Positions 25,933-35,393 of a stretch of DNA of 64,000 nt are shown piece after piece. Within the stretch, counting starts at the first letter, position 1. Each line of letters begins with the position of its first letter. The notes under the pieces are model-generated. The model was not told where the DNA came from and searched no databases. It worked only from the letters and a program-made list of their open reading frames with translations. Source of the stretch: Micromonospora sp. WMMD1155 (lineage in GTDB: Bacteria; Actinomycetota; Actinomycetes; Mycobacteriales; Micromonosporaceae); assembly GCF_029581275.1 (NCBI RefSeq), contig NZ_CP120742.1, forward strand, positions 6,076,501 to 6,140,500, given 5' to 3'. A program made the position numbers and the translations under genes.

Positions 25933-27420
25933 TCAGTGTGTCGCCGGTGGGATGCTCTGCTCGTACTGGAAGACGTTGTGGGGGTCGTACTTCGCCTTGA
26001 TCCGGCGCAGCCGGTCGACGTTGCGTCCCCAGTAGGCGGTCTCCCACTCGGCCATCCCGACGTTGGGCACGTTGACGTAGGCCCCGTCCACGTAGGGCCG
26101 CAGTGCCTGGCTGAACTCGGCGATCCACGCCTGGGCGATCGGGGTGAGGGCGTCGCCGCTGTCGGGCTCGCCGCGGGTGCCCCAACCCGCTCCCGGCTCG
26201 GAGTAGAAGAGCGCGTCGCGGTGCGGGAAGGCCGCACCACCGAACGGCTCGTGTCGCTGCGCCCCGGTGCCGAATGCCTGGGTGAAGAAGTTGCTGTCGT
26301 CGGTGGGTGCCTTCCGCATGAAGTCGCGGATCACGCTGATCGCCTTCTCCGGGAACGGCTCCCTGGTGAACTGGGAGAAGAACTTCCAGTTCGCGGGTTC
26401 GTCCTCGGTGGGGATCTGGAACCCGGCGTAGGTGTCGCCCCAGCCGCCGATCTGCACGGTGACGGTGGGATCGCCGATGGACAGGATCGGCGCCAACAGC
26501 TTCCTGGCCTCGGCCTCCGACCCTTCCGCGAGCACCCCGAACAGCAGGATCTCGTTTCGGTGGATCTCCAGTTGGGTGCCGAGGCGAGGGTCGCTGAACG
26601 GCGCGGTGCGCTGCCACGTGTCGAAGACCCCGTGCAGGTCGTCGAGGCCCGGCCAGGTCGCCTGGAGGTAGGCGACGCTCGTGAGTGGGGCGACCTTGTA
26701 GGTCAGTGCGGTGACGATCCCGAAGTTGCCGTTTCCCGCGCCGCGAAGCGCCCAGAGCAGGTCCGAGTGGTTCCACGGGTCCACCTCGAGCACCTTCGCG
26801 CCGTCCGCGCCCGCCGCTACGACGATCTCCGCCCCGATCAGGTTGTCGCAGGCCATCCCGAGGTAGCGGGTGAGGAACCCGAAGCCGCCACCGAGGGTCG
26901 CGCCGGACAGGCCGACCGTCCCCTCCGTGCCGGTGGTGGCGGCCAGGTCGTGCTCCCCGAGCGCGGTCACCGCCTCCAACTGGTTCAGCCCCGCGCCGAC
27001 CTTCGCGATGCGACCGGCGGGATCGATGTGGCTGGCCTTCAGTTCGCTGACGTCGATCACGATGCCGTTGTCGACGTTCGACCAGCCCTCGAGGCTGTGG
27101 CGTCCACTGCGCACCCGCAGCGCGACGTTGTGCTGCCGCGCCCAGGTGAGGGCGTTGACCACGTCCCGGGTCTCCTGGGCGAAGACGATGACCAGCGGGT
27201 AGTGCACGAACAACTCGTCCCAGCCGAGGCTCGCGTCCGCGTAGTTCGGGCTCTGCGGACGGACGACGCGGCCGGTCAGCTCGGCCGGCGGGAATCTGTC
27301 ACCGGAGGACGGGCCGTCGGCCGCGGTCGCGGAACTGCCGGCGATCACGCTCGGAAGAGCGAACGCGCCGGCACCGGCGGCCGTCGCCCTGAGCAGATCG
27401 CGACGGGACAGGTCGCGCAT
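25933..27420 (-). CDS. Tat-exported FAD-binding oxidoreductase, berberine-bridge type
   Basis: This 495-residue secreted flavoenzyme starts with a twin-arginine signal (SRRDLLRATAAGAGAF, cleavage near ATAA-DG). An FAD-binding PCMH domain follows, with RSGRHS (H108 expected to carry the covalent flavin) and VGLSGATLGGGFGFL. The C-terminal BBE domain ends in the typical WGRNVDRLRRIKAKYDPHNVF. The second flavin-linking Cys of bicovalent members is not at its usual place before VGLSG (GTEGTVG instead). Substrates of such enzymes include sugars, alkaloids and polyketides; this one cannot be specified. It is a single gene with a 146-bp gap upstream of HD gene 27567-28292. Confidence 0.9.
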   Translation of the reverse strand: MRDLSRRDLLRATAAGAGAFALPSVIAGSSATAADGPSSGDRFPPAELTGRVVRPQSPNYADASLGWDELFVHYPLVIVFAQETRDVVNALTWARQHNVALRVRSGRHSLEGWSNVDNGIVIDVSELKASHIDPAGRIAKVGAGLNQLEAVTALGEHDLAATTGTEGTVGLSGATLGGGFGFLTRYLGMACDNLIGAEIVVAAGADGAKVLEVDPWNHSDLLWALRGAGNGNFGIVTALTYKVAPLTSVAYLQATWPGLDDLHGVFDTWQRTAPFSDPRLGTQLEIHRNEILLFGVLAEGSEAEARKLLAPILSIGDPTVTVQIGGWGDTYAGFQIPTEDEPANWKFFSQFTREPFPEKAISVIRDFMRKAPTDDSNFFTQAFGTGAQRHEPFGGAAFPHRDALFYSEPGAGWGTRGEPDSGDALTPIAQAWIAEFSQALRPYVDGAYVNVPNVGMAEWETAYWGRNVDRLRRIKAKYDPHNVFQYEQSIPPATH

Positions 27421-27566
27421 GGTCCGAGTCCTCTCGATCGGGGTACGCCAGGAATCGGGAACGAGAGGGCGAATGCCTCATCTGGCGCAGACCAACCGTA
27501 AGGTCGAGGACGTGAACGCAGACCCGAGAACTTGTCGCAGAACCCGGTCGGGTGACGCGGCGAGTG

Positions 27567-28292
27567 TCAGTTCGGGGCCGGCTGGTCCAGGATGGCGCTG
27601 AAGCGCTCCTCGGCGAGGTCGAGCTGGCCGAAGATGTGCCGCTTCACCGCGGGCGACAGCGGTGTGTCCGGTCGGCCGATCAGGTCCCGGAAGAGCGGCA
27701 CCAGCGGCCGGTACTTGCGAGCCGAGGACACCACCTTCGGCCCGACCGTGTGGATCACCCCCACACCGTTGTCGGTGAAGTCCGACACCTTGATCACGCG
27801 GGCCCAGGGCTCCCGGTCCAGGCTGACCGCCAGGTGCTCCCGGTACTGCGCGTTGCGGTCGCGCTCGGGGTCGTACACCGGGTTGGTGACGGCGGCGACC
27901 AGGGTGGCCACCCGCGGCCCGAACCGTGCGGCGAGCGCGCTCAACGCGGCAGCGGTCGGGTCGGCCCCCGGGTCACCGCCGGCCAACTCGGACGGGTGGT
28001 CCTCGACCGCGTCGTGCAGCAGACCGGCGACGATCACATCCACGTCGCGCACCTGGTAGTGGTGCATCAACCGGATCGCCACCCGCAACAGGTGGTTGAG
28101 GTAAGGCTCACGGACGCGTCGGTCGTGGCGGTGCAGGTCGGCGGCGAGATCGAGCGCGGCGGTCAACCGCGCCCGGGCGGCGTCGTCGAACTGCTGAACC
28201 TCCAACCGGAAGCGCTCCAGCAGGCCCGGTTCGCCGTGGATCTCGGTGATCGCGTGCATCGGCATGCTGCCCAGGTGCGGCGGGAAATCCAT
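27567..28292 (-). CDS. RelA/SpoT-type HD domain hydrolase (stand-alone)
   Basis: The protein has 241 residues. H67, H93-D94 and the E97-D98 of LLHDAVEDHP reproduce the H...HD...ED arrangement of the (p)ppGpp hydrolase half of RSH enzymes, followed by the expected VAAVTNP and KVSDFTDN segments. There is no synthetase, TGS or ACT domain, so it looks like a single-domain small alarmone hydrolase or a related nucleotide pyrophosphohydrolase. It is monocistronic, with an upstream gap of 87 bp. Confidence 0.8.
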   Translation of the reverse strand: MDFPPHLGSMPMHAITEIHGEPGLLERFRLEVQQFDDAARARLTAALDLAADLHRHDRRVREPYLNHLLRVAIRLMHHYQVRDVDVIVAGLLHDAVEDHPSELAGGDPGADPTAAALSALAARFGPRVATLVAAVTNPVYDPERDRNAQYREHLAVSLDREPWARVIKVSDFTDNGVGVIHTVGPKVVSSARKYRPLVPLFRDLIGRPDTPLSPAVKRHIFGQLDLAEERFSAILDQPAPN

Positions 28293-28379
28293 GCGTCACT
28301 TATAACCGATCTTCCCCACATCGATGAGCCCGTACGTCGCCGACCCGACCATGAGTTCCGCCCGGACCCGGGGGTCCGG

Positions 28380-29594
28380 CTATCTGGTCAGTTCGGCGCG
28401 GTACGCGGCGACCGCCCAGGGCACCGCCAGCTCGCTCGGGAGCGCCCCCCGCTCGGCCGCCCGCCGCAGCACGTCGACGACGCCGCGCAGGTGACGGACC
28501 CGTTCCCCGCCCTCGCCGACGGTGGTCACCAGGTCACCGTCGAGCAGCCGGGGCTCCGGGGCGGCCCGCAACGCGTCCAGCAGCGCGGTGAACGGCGCGG
28601 TACGGGCCAGCGGCGCGATCAGCGGCACCCCGGCCGGGTCGGCCCGGTGCGCGAGCAGGTTCTCCAGCAGTCCCGACCGCCCCGGCACCCGACGGGTCAC
28701 CACGTCGCCGGGCAGCCGCAGCCGGTCCGTCGGATACTCCAGGACCGCCTGCCCGGCCGTGCCGGTCACCACGACCTCGCCCGCCACGAACTCCTCGGCG
28801 GCCAGGGTCACCGCCACCAGCATCGGCGGGCCGGCGCGGAACCGGACCCGCAGCACGGCGGTGTCCTCCACCTCGATCGGGCGGACCCGGTAACGCTCCA
28901 CCTCGATCGCCACCGGCCAGGGCGTCGCGCCGCCGAGCGCCTCGGCGATGGCCAGACACTGCATCACCGCGTGCGCTAGCGGATTGGCCAACGCGCCGTC
29001 CAGCACCGGCCGGCCGTCCAGGCTCCGCCGGCCGGCCCACGGGGAGCGGGCGTAGTAGGCGTCCGGCCGTTGCCACGCGGCCACCGTGGAGATGCGGGTG
29101 ACGGTGCCCAGTCGACCCGCGGCCAGCGCGTCGGTCAGCGCGGTCAGGGCCGCCGAACCGAGCGCCTGGAAGCCGACCTGGGCCACCCGTCCGGCGGCGG
29201 CGAGGGCCCAGGTCAGCTCCTCGTGCTCGGCCAGCGACAGCACCGGGGGTTTCTCCACCAGCAGGTCCGCGCCGGTGGCCAGCGCGTCGCGGGCGATCGC
29301 CAGGTGGGTGTGCGGCGGCGTGCAGATCACCACCACGTCCGGCCGGGTGGCGGCGAGCATCGCCCGGTGGTCGGTGAACACCTGGACGCCGGGAGGCACC
29401 GGCGCCGCCGGGTCGTCCTCCACCGGCCGGACGTCGACCAGGGCGACCAGTCGCAACCGGCCGTCGGCGTGCAGCGGCGCGATCGTCCGCCGATGCCACC
29501 GGCCGTGCCCGTTCGCCCCGATCACCGCCACCCGGGGCGGCGGCGTCGCCCCGTTCACCGCCCACCGGCCCGTGTCGGTCCGCTCATCGGGCAC
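28380..29594 (-). CDS. Gfo/Idh/MocA family oxidoreductase
   Basis: This 404-residue NAD(P)-dependent sugar or sugar-acid dehydrogenase has Rossmann motif VAVIGANGHGRWH near residue 22 and the EKP signature (LLVEKPPVLSL) near residue 113. The catalytic-region DGALANPLAHAVMQ follows. The GTG start at 29594 overlaps the end of the mannitol-dehydrogenase-family gene by 11 bp; a start closer to VNGATPPPRVAV is possible. It is the last gene of the minus-strand sugar-acid operon. Confidence 0.85.
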   Translation of the reverse strand: MPDERTDTGRWAVNGATPPPRVAVIGANGHGRWHRRTIAPLHADGRLRLVALVDVRPVEDDPAAPVPPGVQVFTDHRAMLAATRPDVVVICTPPHTHLAIARDALATGADLLVEKPPVLSLAEHEELTWALAAAGRVAQVGFQALGSAALTALTDALAAGRLGTVTRISTVAAWQRPDAYYARSPWAGRRSLDGRPVLDGALANPLAHAVMQCLAIAEALGGATPWPVAIEVERYRVRPIEVEDTAVLRVRFRAGPPMLVAVTLAAEEFVAGEVVVTGTAGQAVLEYPTDRLRLPGDVVTRRVPGRSGLLENLLAHRADPAGVPLIAPLARTAPFTALLDALRAAPEPRLLDGDLVTTVGEGGERVRHLRGVVDVLRRAAERGALPSELAVPWAVAAYRAELTR

Positions 29595-31071
29595 CGGCCA
29601 CTGTCGCCTCTACGCCGTGCCGCTCGAGCGCGGTCAGCCAGGCGACCACGTCGGCGCGGACCTCGTCGTCCTCGGCGACCTCCACCGGGATGACCTCACG
29701 CAGCGCGAAGAGCGCGTCGACGGCGCCCGCCGGGCTCTGCCGGCCGGCGTCGAGCGCGGCGCGGATCGGCCCGGCGAGGGGGTCCTGGAACGGCAACGGC
29801 TGGCCGTCGTCGGCGTACCCGAGCGCGAAGCGCAACCAGGAGGCCACGACCAGCGCGCCCCAGCGCGCGGACCGTCCGGCCGCGCGCAGGTCGACGATGG
29901 TGTGCAGGACGCGCTGGGGCAGTTTCTGCGAGCCGTCCATCGCCACCTGGAGGGTGCGGTGGCGGATCGCCGGGTTCGCGAACCGGGCGAGGACCTGTTC
30001 GCCGTAGTCGACCACCCGGACCCCGTCCGGTGGGGTGAAGCTGGCGGCGACGTCCTCGGCGATCAGCCGGCGCAGCACGTCGCCCAGGTGCGGGATCTCC
30101 AGTGCCTCGGCTACGGTCTCCCGACCGGCGAGCGCGCCGAGGTACGCGGTGGCCGAGTGGACGCCGTTGAGCGCGCGCAGCTTCAACCGTTCCCACGGGC
30201 CGGCGTCGTCGGTGAGCACCGCCCCGGCGTGCTCCCAGCCCGGCCGACCGCCGGGGAAGTCGTCCTCGATCACCCACTGCGCGTACGGTTCGGCGGCGAC
30301 CGCCGCCAAGTCGGTCACGCCGAGCGCCCGGCGTACCGCCTCGATCGTCTCCGGGGTGCTGGCCGGGACGATCCGGTCCACCATCGTGCCCGGGCAGGAG
30401 ACGTTGGCGGCCACCCACTCGACCAGCCCGGCGGGCACCCCGGCGGCCCGTCCGACGGTCTGGTCGAGCATGCCCCGCAGCCGCCGGCCGTTGGCGGGGA
30501 GGTTGTCGCAGCTGACCACTGCCACCGGTCCGGCGTCCGCGGCGGCCCGGGCGGCGAGCCCGCGCAGCAGCAGCCCCGGCACGGTGGTCGGCGGACGGCC
30601 CCCGGCCAGGTCCGCGGCGAGCGCCGAGTCCGGGGACAGGCGGCCGGTCACCGGGTCGAGTTGGTACGCCTTCTCGGTGACGGTCAGCGTCACCACCCGT
30701 ACGGCCGGGTCGGCGAGCAGCGCCACCACGGCGTCCGGGTCGCCGGCCGCGTGCCGGACACCGCTCAGCGCGCCCACCACCCGGGTGGCACTGCCGGTCG
30801 CGGAGAGGGCGCTGACGGAGAACAGGTTGTCCTGGGCGGCGAGCGCCTCGACGACCGCGGTGCTGCGCGGCGCGACGGCCACGATGCCCCAGTCGCCGCC
30901 GGCCGCGCCGATCGCCGCCTCGGTGAAGACCGCCTGGTGGGCGCGGTGGAACGCGCCCAATCCCAGGTGTACGACGCCGGTCGGCACCGTACCGGGCCGG
31001 ATCAGGGGGCGGGCCTCGACGGGGAGGTGGCGCACCATGCCCAGGCCGAGCCGGGAGGCGCCGACGGTCAC
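29584..31071 (-). CDS. Mannitol dehydrogenase family protein, fructuronate-reductase-like
   Basis: This 495-residue polyol-type long-chain dehydrogenase has the family signatures GVVHLGLGAFHRAHQA near the N-terminus, VTLTVTEKAY, SCDNLPANGR, and WVIEDDFPGGRP. Context with uronate isomerase favours a UxuB-like role, reducing fructuronate or tagaturonate to mannonate or altronate with NADH. It is coupled to the upstream enolase gene by GTGA at 31068-31071, which fixes the GTG start. Mannitol or arabinitol dehydrogenase is the alternative. Confidence 0.85.
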   Translation of the reverse strand: MTVGASRLGLGMVRHLPVEARPLIRPGTVPTGVVHLGLGAFHRAHQAVFTEAAIGAAGGDWGIVAVAPRSTAVVEALAAQDNLFSVSALSATGSATRVVGALSGVRHAAGDPDAVVALLADPAVRVVTLTVTEKAYQLDPVTGRLSPDSALAADLAGGRPPTTVPGLLLRGLAARAAADAGPVAVVSCDNLPANGRRLRGMLDQTVGRAAGVPAGLVEWVAANVSCPGTMVDRIVPASTPETIEAVRRALGVTDLAAVAAEPYAQWVIEDDFPGGRPGWEHAGAVLTDDAGPWERLKLRALNGVHSATAYLGALAGRETVAEALEIPHLGDVLRRLIAEDVAASFTPPDGVRVVDYGEQVLARFANPAIRHRTLQVAMDGSQKLPQRVLHTIVDLRAAGRSARWGALVVASWLRFALGYADDGQPLPFQDPLAGPIRAALDAGRQSPAGAVDALFALREVIPVEVAEDDEVRADVVAWLTALERHGVEATVAGAR

Positions 31072-32372
31072 CGCCACGCCGGACCGTCCGGGAAGCGGAA
31101 CTCGGCGATCGACGCCGGTTTCATGGTGGCGCTGTATCCGGGCCGTTCGGGCAGGAGGTAACGGCCACCGCGGGTACGCACCGGGTCGACGAAGTGCTCG
31201 TGCAGGTGGTCGACGTACTCGATCATCCGACCGTCGAGCGCGGTGCCCACCCGCAGATAGTCGAAGATCGCCAGGTGTTGGACGTACTCGCAGAGGCCGA
31301 CCCCACCGGCGTGCGGGCAGACCGGCACCCCGAACTTCGCCGCCAGCAGCAGCTCGGCCAGGACCTCGTCGACGCCGCCGACCCGGCAGGCGTCGACCTG
31401 CATCACGCCGATCGCCTCGGCCTGCAACAACTGCTTGAAGATCACGCGGTTGGCGGCCACCTCGCCGGTGGCGACCCGGCACCGGCCGCCGGTCAGCTCG
31501 CTCACCGCGCGGGCGATCCGGGCGTGGCCGAGGATGTCGTCGGCGTGCGTCGGCTCCTCGATCCAGTACGGGTCGACCTCCGCGAGGGTGGTCATCGCGG
31601 TGATCGCCTCGTCGACGTCCCAGACCTGGTTGGCGTCCATCATCAGCAACGCGCCGGGGCCGATCTCCTCCCGGATGATCCGGGCCCGCCGCAGATCGTC
31701 GGTGAGCGGGCCGCCGACCTTCATCTTCATCGCCCGCCAACCGTCGTCGTACGCCTGCCGGGTCAGCGCCCGCACCTTCTCGTCCGGGTAGCCGAGCCAG
31801 CCGACCGAGGTGGTGTACGACGGGAAACCGTCGCGTTCCAGCGTGGCCAGTCGGTCGGTCAGCCCGTCGCGTCCCTTGTCGAGGATCGCCGCCGCGTCGT
31901 CCGGGCTGAGCGCGTCGCTGATGTGCTTGAAGTCGACGCTGGCGACGAGGTCGTCGGTGGGCAGGTCGGCGAGGTACCGCCACATCGGCTTGCCGGCGAG
32001 TGTCGCCCGCAGGTCCCACACCGCGTTGACCAGCGCACCGGTCGCCATGTGGATGACGCCCTTCTCCGGGCCCAGCCACCGCAACTGCACGTCGGCGCTG
32101 AGCGAGCGCCAGAACGCCACCGGCTCGGCGATGATCTCCTCGACCGTGCGCCCCCGTACATGGTGGGCCAGCGCGCGGACCGCCGCGCAGGTGATCTCGT
32201 TGCCCCGACCGTTGGTGAAGGTGAACCCCGCGCCGGTCGCCCCGACGTCGGTGCCCAACTCCACGTACGTCGCCGAGTAGTCCCCGCGGTTGATCGCGTC
32301 GGAGCCGTCTCCTCGCGCGGCGGTCGGGAACCGCACGTCGTGCACCTCGACGGAGGTGATGGTGACCGTCAT
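31068..32372 (-). CDS. Enolase-superfamily sugar-acid dehydratase, L-fuconate dehydratase type
   Basis: The protein has 434 residues. The N-terminal VHDVRFPT, GSDAINRGDYSA and FTNGRGNE segments are typical of L-fuconate dehydratases. The barrel has the base K216-x-K218 (MKMKVGG), metal-ligand segments MMDAN, IEEPT and ATGE, and the CPHAGGVGLCE histidine. It would convert a sugar acid to its 2-keto-3-deoxy form. With uronate isomerase and a fructuronate-type reductase on either side, the substrate may be mannonate-like rather than fuconate. It overlaps both neighbours by 4 bp. Confidence 0.88.
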   Translation of the reverse strand: MTVTITSVEVHDVRFPTAARGDGSDAINRGDYSATYVELGTDVGATGAGFTFTNGRGNEITCAAVRALAHHVRGRTVEEIIAEPVAFWRSLSADVQLRWLGPEKGVIHMATGALVNAVWDLRATLAGKPMWRYLADLPTDDLVASVDFKHISDALSPDDAAAILDKGRDGLTDRLATLERDGFPSYTTSVGWLGYPDEKVRALTRQAYDDGWRAMKMKVGGPLTDDLRRARIIREEIGPGALLMMDANQVWDVDEAITAMTTLAEVDPYWIEEPTHADDILGHARIARAVSELTGGRCRVATGEVAANRVIFKQLLQAEAIGVMQVDACRVGGVDEVLAELLLAAKFGVPVCPHAGGVGLCEYVQHLAIFDYLRVGTALDGRMIEYVDHLHEHFVDPVRTRGGRYLLPERPGYSATMKPASIAEFRFPDGPAWR

Positions 32373-33802
32373 CGCTGATGTCCTCCGAAGTTGAAGACCC
32401 GCTTGGGCAGCCGGTACGCCAGGTCGACGATGGTCTCGGCGGCCTCGTCCATCGGCAGCCGGTGCTCGGCGACCAGCCGGGCCAGGAAACCGGCGTCGAC
32501 CCGGCGGGCCACGTCGTGGCGTACCGGGATGGAGCAGAACGCCCGGGTGTCGTCGACGAACCCGGCGGTGTTGTAGAAGCCGGCGCTCTCGGTGACCGTC
32601 TCCCGGAACCGGCGCAGCACCTCCGGTGAGTCCAGGAACCACCAGGGCGCGCCGAGCAGCAGGGCGGCGTACCCGCCGGCGAGGGGCGCCAGCTCGCGGG
32701 TGAAGGTGTCCTCGTCCAGGGTGTAGAGCACGACCCGCAGTCGACTGTCGTTGCCGTAGCGCTCCAGTAGCGGGGCGAGCGCGTGCACGTACTCGGTGGC
32801 CTGCGGGACGTCGCCGCCGACGTCGCGGCCGTGCCGGGCGTGCAGCCAGCGGTTGTGGTTGCGCACCGCGCCGGGGTGCAGCTGCATGACCAGGCCGTCG
32901 TCGAGCGACATCCGGGCGAACTCCACGAGCATGTGCGCGCGGAACGCCTCCGCGTCGGCGGCGTCGGCCTGGCCGCGTCGGCCCCGGTCGTACAGCCGCC
33001 CGGCCTCCTGCGGCGTCAGGTCCAGGGTGCGGGCGGTGGGGTGGCCGTGGTCGGAGGACGTCGCGCCGGCGGCGATGAACGCGGCGCGCCGGGCCCGCAG
33101 CGCGGCCAGATAACCGGTGTACGTGCCGGTGTCCTCGCCGGCCCGTTCGCCGAGCCGGTCCACGTTCGTGGACCAGCCCTCGAACTCCATGTCGACCACG
33201 TCGTCCGGACGGAAGGTGGTGACCACCCGCCCGCCCGGCCCGCCCCAGCCGTCGGCGGCGAGCTTGGCGTGCTGCCCGAGGTCGTCGAGCGGCGACTCGG
33301 TGGTGGCGAGGACCTCGATGCCGAACCGCTCGAACAGCGCCCGGGGCCGGAAGTCCGGCTCGGCGAGGCGGGCCGAGATCGCGTCGTAGAGGGCGTCGGC
33401 GGTGGCCGGGCCGAGCGGGGTGTGCACATCGAACACGGTGCGGAAGGTCTGCTCCAGCCAGAGCCGGGACGGGGTGCCCCGGAACAGGTGCCAGTGCGCG
33501 GCGAACCGTCGCCAGATCACCCGTCCGTCGGTCTCCACCGGGCTGCCGTCCCGGGTGGGCACACCGAGGTCCGCCGGGGGTACGCCCTGACTGAGCAGCA
33601 TCCGGGTCAGGTAGTGGTCGGGCACGATGAGCAACTGCGCCGGGTCTCCGAAGGGCCGGTCCTCGGCCAGCAGGGCCGGGTCGACGTGCCCGTGCGGCGA
33701 GATGATGGGTTGCTCCGCCGCGAGGGCGTACAGCTCCCGGGCCAGCGTGCGCTGGCCCGGTTCGGGCGGCAGGAGCAGGTCGGTGTGGTCGAACGTCGGC
33801 AC
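32369..33802 (-). CDS. uxaC: Uronate (glucuronate) isomerase
   Basis: This 477-residue amidohydrolase-fold enzyme interconverts glucuronate/fructuronate and galacturonate/tagaturonate in the cytoplasm. Signatures seen are ISPHGHVDPALL (metal-binding HxH) near residue 34, TESPLDDLGQHAKL, a conserved MQLHPGAVRNHN, and the C-terminal DLAYRLPKRVFNFG. GTG 33802 follows GAGGAG. It overlaps the enolase start by ATGA and follows the Gfo/Idh/MocA gene by 24 bp, placing it second in the operon. Confidence 0.92.
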   Translation of the reverse strand: MPTFDHTDLLLPPEPGQRTLARELYALAAEQPIISPHGHVDPALLAEDRPFGDPAQLLIVPDHYLTRMLLSQGVPPADLGVPTRDGSPVETDGRVIWRRFAAHWHLFRGTPSRLWLEQTFRTVFDVHTPLGPATADALYDAISARLAEPDFRPRALFERFGIEVLATTESPLDDLGQHAKLAADGWGGPGGRVVTTFRPDDVVDMEFEGWSTNVDRLGERAGEDTGTYTGYLAALRARRAAFIAAGATSSDHGHPTARTLDLTPQEAGRLYDRGRRGQADAADAEAFRAHMLVEFARMSLDDGLVMQLHPGAVRNHNRWLHARHGRDVGGDVPQATEYVHALAPLLERYGNDSRLRVVLYTLDEDTFTRELAPLAGGYAALLLGAPWWFLDSPEVLRRFRETVTESAGFYNTAGFVDDTRAFCSIPVRHDVARRVDAGFLARLVAEHRLPMDEAAETIVDLAYRLPKRVFNFGGHQR

Positions 33803-33826
33803 GGGGATGGGCTCCTCGTCTCCTGG

Positions 33827-35155
33827 TCAGCGGGGGGTGAGCAGGTCGGCGACCCGGACCGGTTCGCCGGTCTCGAAGGACCGGTTGGCCGCCAGGCCGG
33901 TGAGCAGGGCCGACGCGCCGTCGTCGGCGGTCGCGGCGCGGTCCAGCGGGTCGGGTCGACCTCCGAGGAGCACGGCTGTCATCCGGGCGTCCGCGCCGCC
34001 GTGGCCGTGCCGGCTGCGACCCTCGACGGGGATCTGCCGGGGCGGTTGCCAGAACGGGCGCAGCGTGAGCGTCGCGCCACCACCCTCGGCCGGAGCCTCG
34101 GTGCCGTGCAGGGCGGCGCCCTTGACCGCGCCGGCGGTGCCCCGGTCGACGAAGTCGTTCTCGGTGACCTCCAGTTCGAGGCGGCCCCGGCTGCCGTTGA
34201 CCATCACCCGGTAACCCTCCCAGGGCGCGTACGCGGTGAGGTGGTAGGTCATCGTGGCGCCGGTGGAGTAGCGGGCGAGCACCGCCATGTCGTCCTCGAT
34301 GCTCACCCCGCCGGCGAAGACGTTGCGGTCGCGTTGGTAGCCGTCCTCGGCCTCGGCGTCGAGGTACAACTCGCGCAGCCGGGGGTGCGCGTCGAGACGC
34401 AGCGCGAACGGGTCGTCGGCGGCGGCGGGGGAGCCGTACGCCCGGTCGTAGTCGCGGGCGTAGCCGTGCCGGCGGCCGTGCTCGCCGTAGAAGAAGAGCC
34501 GACCGGCCGCGTACACCTCGACGGGGGTGGCGGCCAGCCACCAGTTGACCAGGTCGAAGTGGTGGCTGGCCTTGTGCACCATCAGCCCGCCGGAGCTGGC
34601 CTTGTCGCGGTGCCAGCGGCGGAAGTAGTCGGCGCCGTGGCGGACGTCGAGCAGCCACTCGAAGTGCACCGAGCCGATCTCGCCGACCGCGCCCTCGGCG
34701 AGCAGCCGGCGGACCTGTTCGTGCAGCGGGTTGTAGCGGTAGTTGAACGCGACCGTCACCCGACCACCGGTCTCGGCCACCGTGTCCAGGATGCGCCGGC
34801 AGCGCGGCACGTCCACCGTCATCGGTTTCTCGGTGACGACCTGCCGGCCGGCGCGCAACGCGGCCACCACGTACTCGTCGTGGGTCACGTCGACGCTGGT
34901 GACCAGGACGACGTCGACGTGTTCGGCGTCCAGCATGGCCGCGAAGTCACCGGCCGGGTAGGTGGGCACCGGCGGGTGACCCAGCTCGGTCAGCCAGCGG
35001 TTGTGCGCGTCCATCCGGGCCTGGTTGACGTCGGCGAAGGCGACCAGCGCGGTGGTGTCGGCGTGGTCGAGCACCAGGGCGCGGACGAACATCTCGGCTC
35101 GCGCGCCGGTGCCCACGACGGCGTACCGGACCCGGCCGTCGGCTCTCGGTGACAT
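33827..35155 (-). CDS. Gfo/Idh/MocA family oxidoreductase
   Basis: The protein has 442 residues. Rossmann motif YAVVGTGARAEMF begins at residue ~10 and the EKP signature (VTEKPMTVD) is near residue 105; the middle has WHRDKASSGGLMVHKASHHFDLVNWWL, typical of inositol/glycosidase-linked family members. It is the first gene of the minus-strand operon. ATG 35155 has GGAGAGG 7 nt upstream. It is transcribed away from the LacI gene and has a likely operator between its promoter and start. Confidence 0.87.
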   Translation of the reverse strand: MSPRADGRVRYAVVGTGARAEMFVRALVLDHADTTALVAFADVNQARMDAHNRWLTELGHPPVPTYPAGDFAAMLDAEHVDVVLVTSVDVTHDEYVVAALRAGRQVVTEKPMTVDVPRCRRILDTVAETGGRVTVAFNYRYNPLHEQVRRLLAEGAVGEIGSVHFEWLLDVRHGADYFRRWHRDKASSGGLMVHKASHHFDLVNWWLAATPVEVYAAGRLFFYGEHGRRHGYARDYDRAYGSPAAADDPFALRLDAHPRLRELYLDAEAEDGYQRDRNVFAGGVSIEDDMAVLARYSTGATMTYHLTAYAPWEGYRVMVNGSRGRLELEVTENDFVDRGTAGAVKGAALHGTEAPAEGGGATLTLRPFWQPPRQIPVEGRSRHGHGGADARMTAVLLGGRPDPLDRAATADDGASALLTGLAANRSFETGEPVRVADLLTPR

Positions 35156-35177
35156 GCGGTCGCCTCTCCGATCATGC

Positions 35178-35191
35178 TGCAAAGGTTTGCA
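35178..35191 (-). promoter_or_regulatory. LacI-type operator for the minus-strand uronate operon
   Basis: TGCAAA-GG-TTTGCA is a perfect 14-bp palindrome 22 bp before the start at 35155. On the minus strand it lies just downstream of a possible promoter, TTGACG (35224-35219) and ATTACT (35201-35196), 17 bp apart. That is a classic repressor position. Confidence 0.6.
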
Positions 35192-35318
35192 ATGAAGTAA
35201 TCACGATCGATGCAATCACGTCAATGGCGACGATGCCAGCGGCGATGAATGTCCGTGTTTGTGAGGTGTTGGTTCACCAGGAGGAGTTCCGGTGCAACAA
35301 AGCTGTAGCCATTGACCG

Positions 35319-35347
35319 TTGACACTGGCGCAACCGTTTGCATTAAT
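35319..35347 (+). promoter_or_regulatory. LacI gene promoter with overlapping operator
   Basis: TTGACA (35319-35324) and ATTAAT (35342-35347) are spaced by 17 bp. CGCAAC-CG-TTTGCA (35329-35342), related to the 35178 operator and with the central CG typical of LacI sites, fills the spacer. This suggests autoregulation. Transcription would start near 35354, which rules out the upstream ATG at 35346 as the LacI start. Confidence 0.55.
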
Positions 35348-35393
35348 GGGCCACACCCGCGTGACCGCCACCACATCGGACGAAGGGGTCGCC

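Noticed and set aside
35346..35393. ATG 35346 as the LacI start
   Set aside because: It falls in the likely -10 box and would add 16 residues before the conserved helix-turn-helix; GTG 35394 has a better upstream site.
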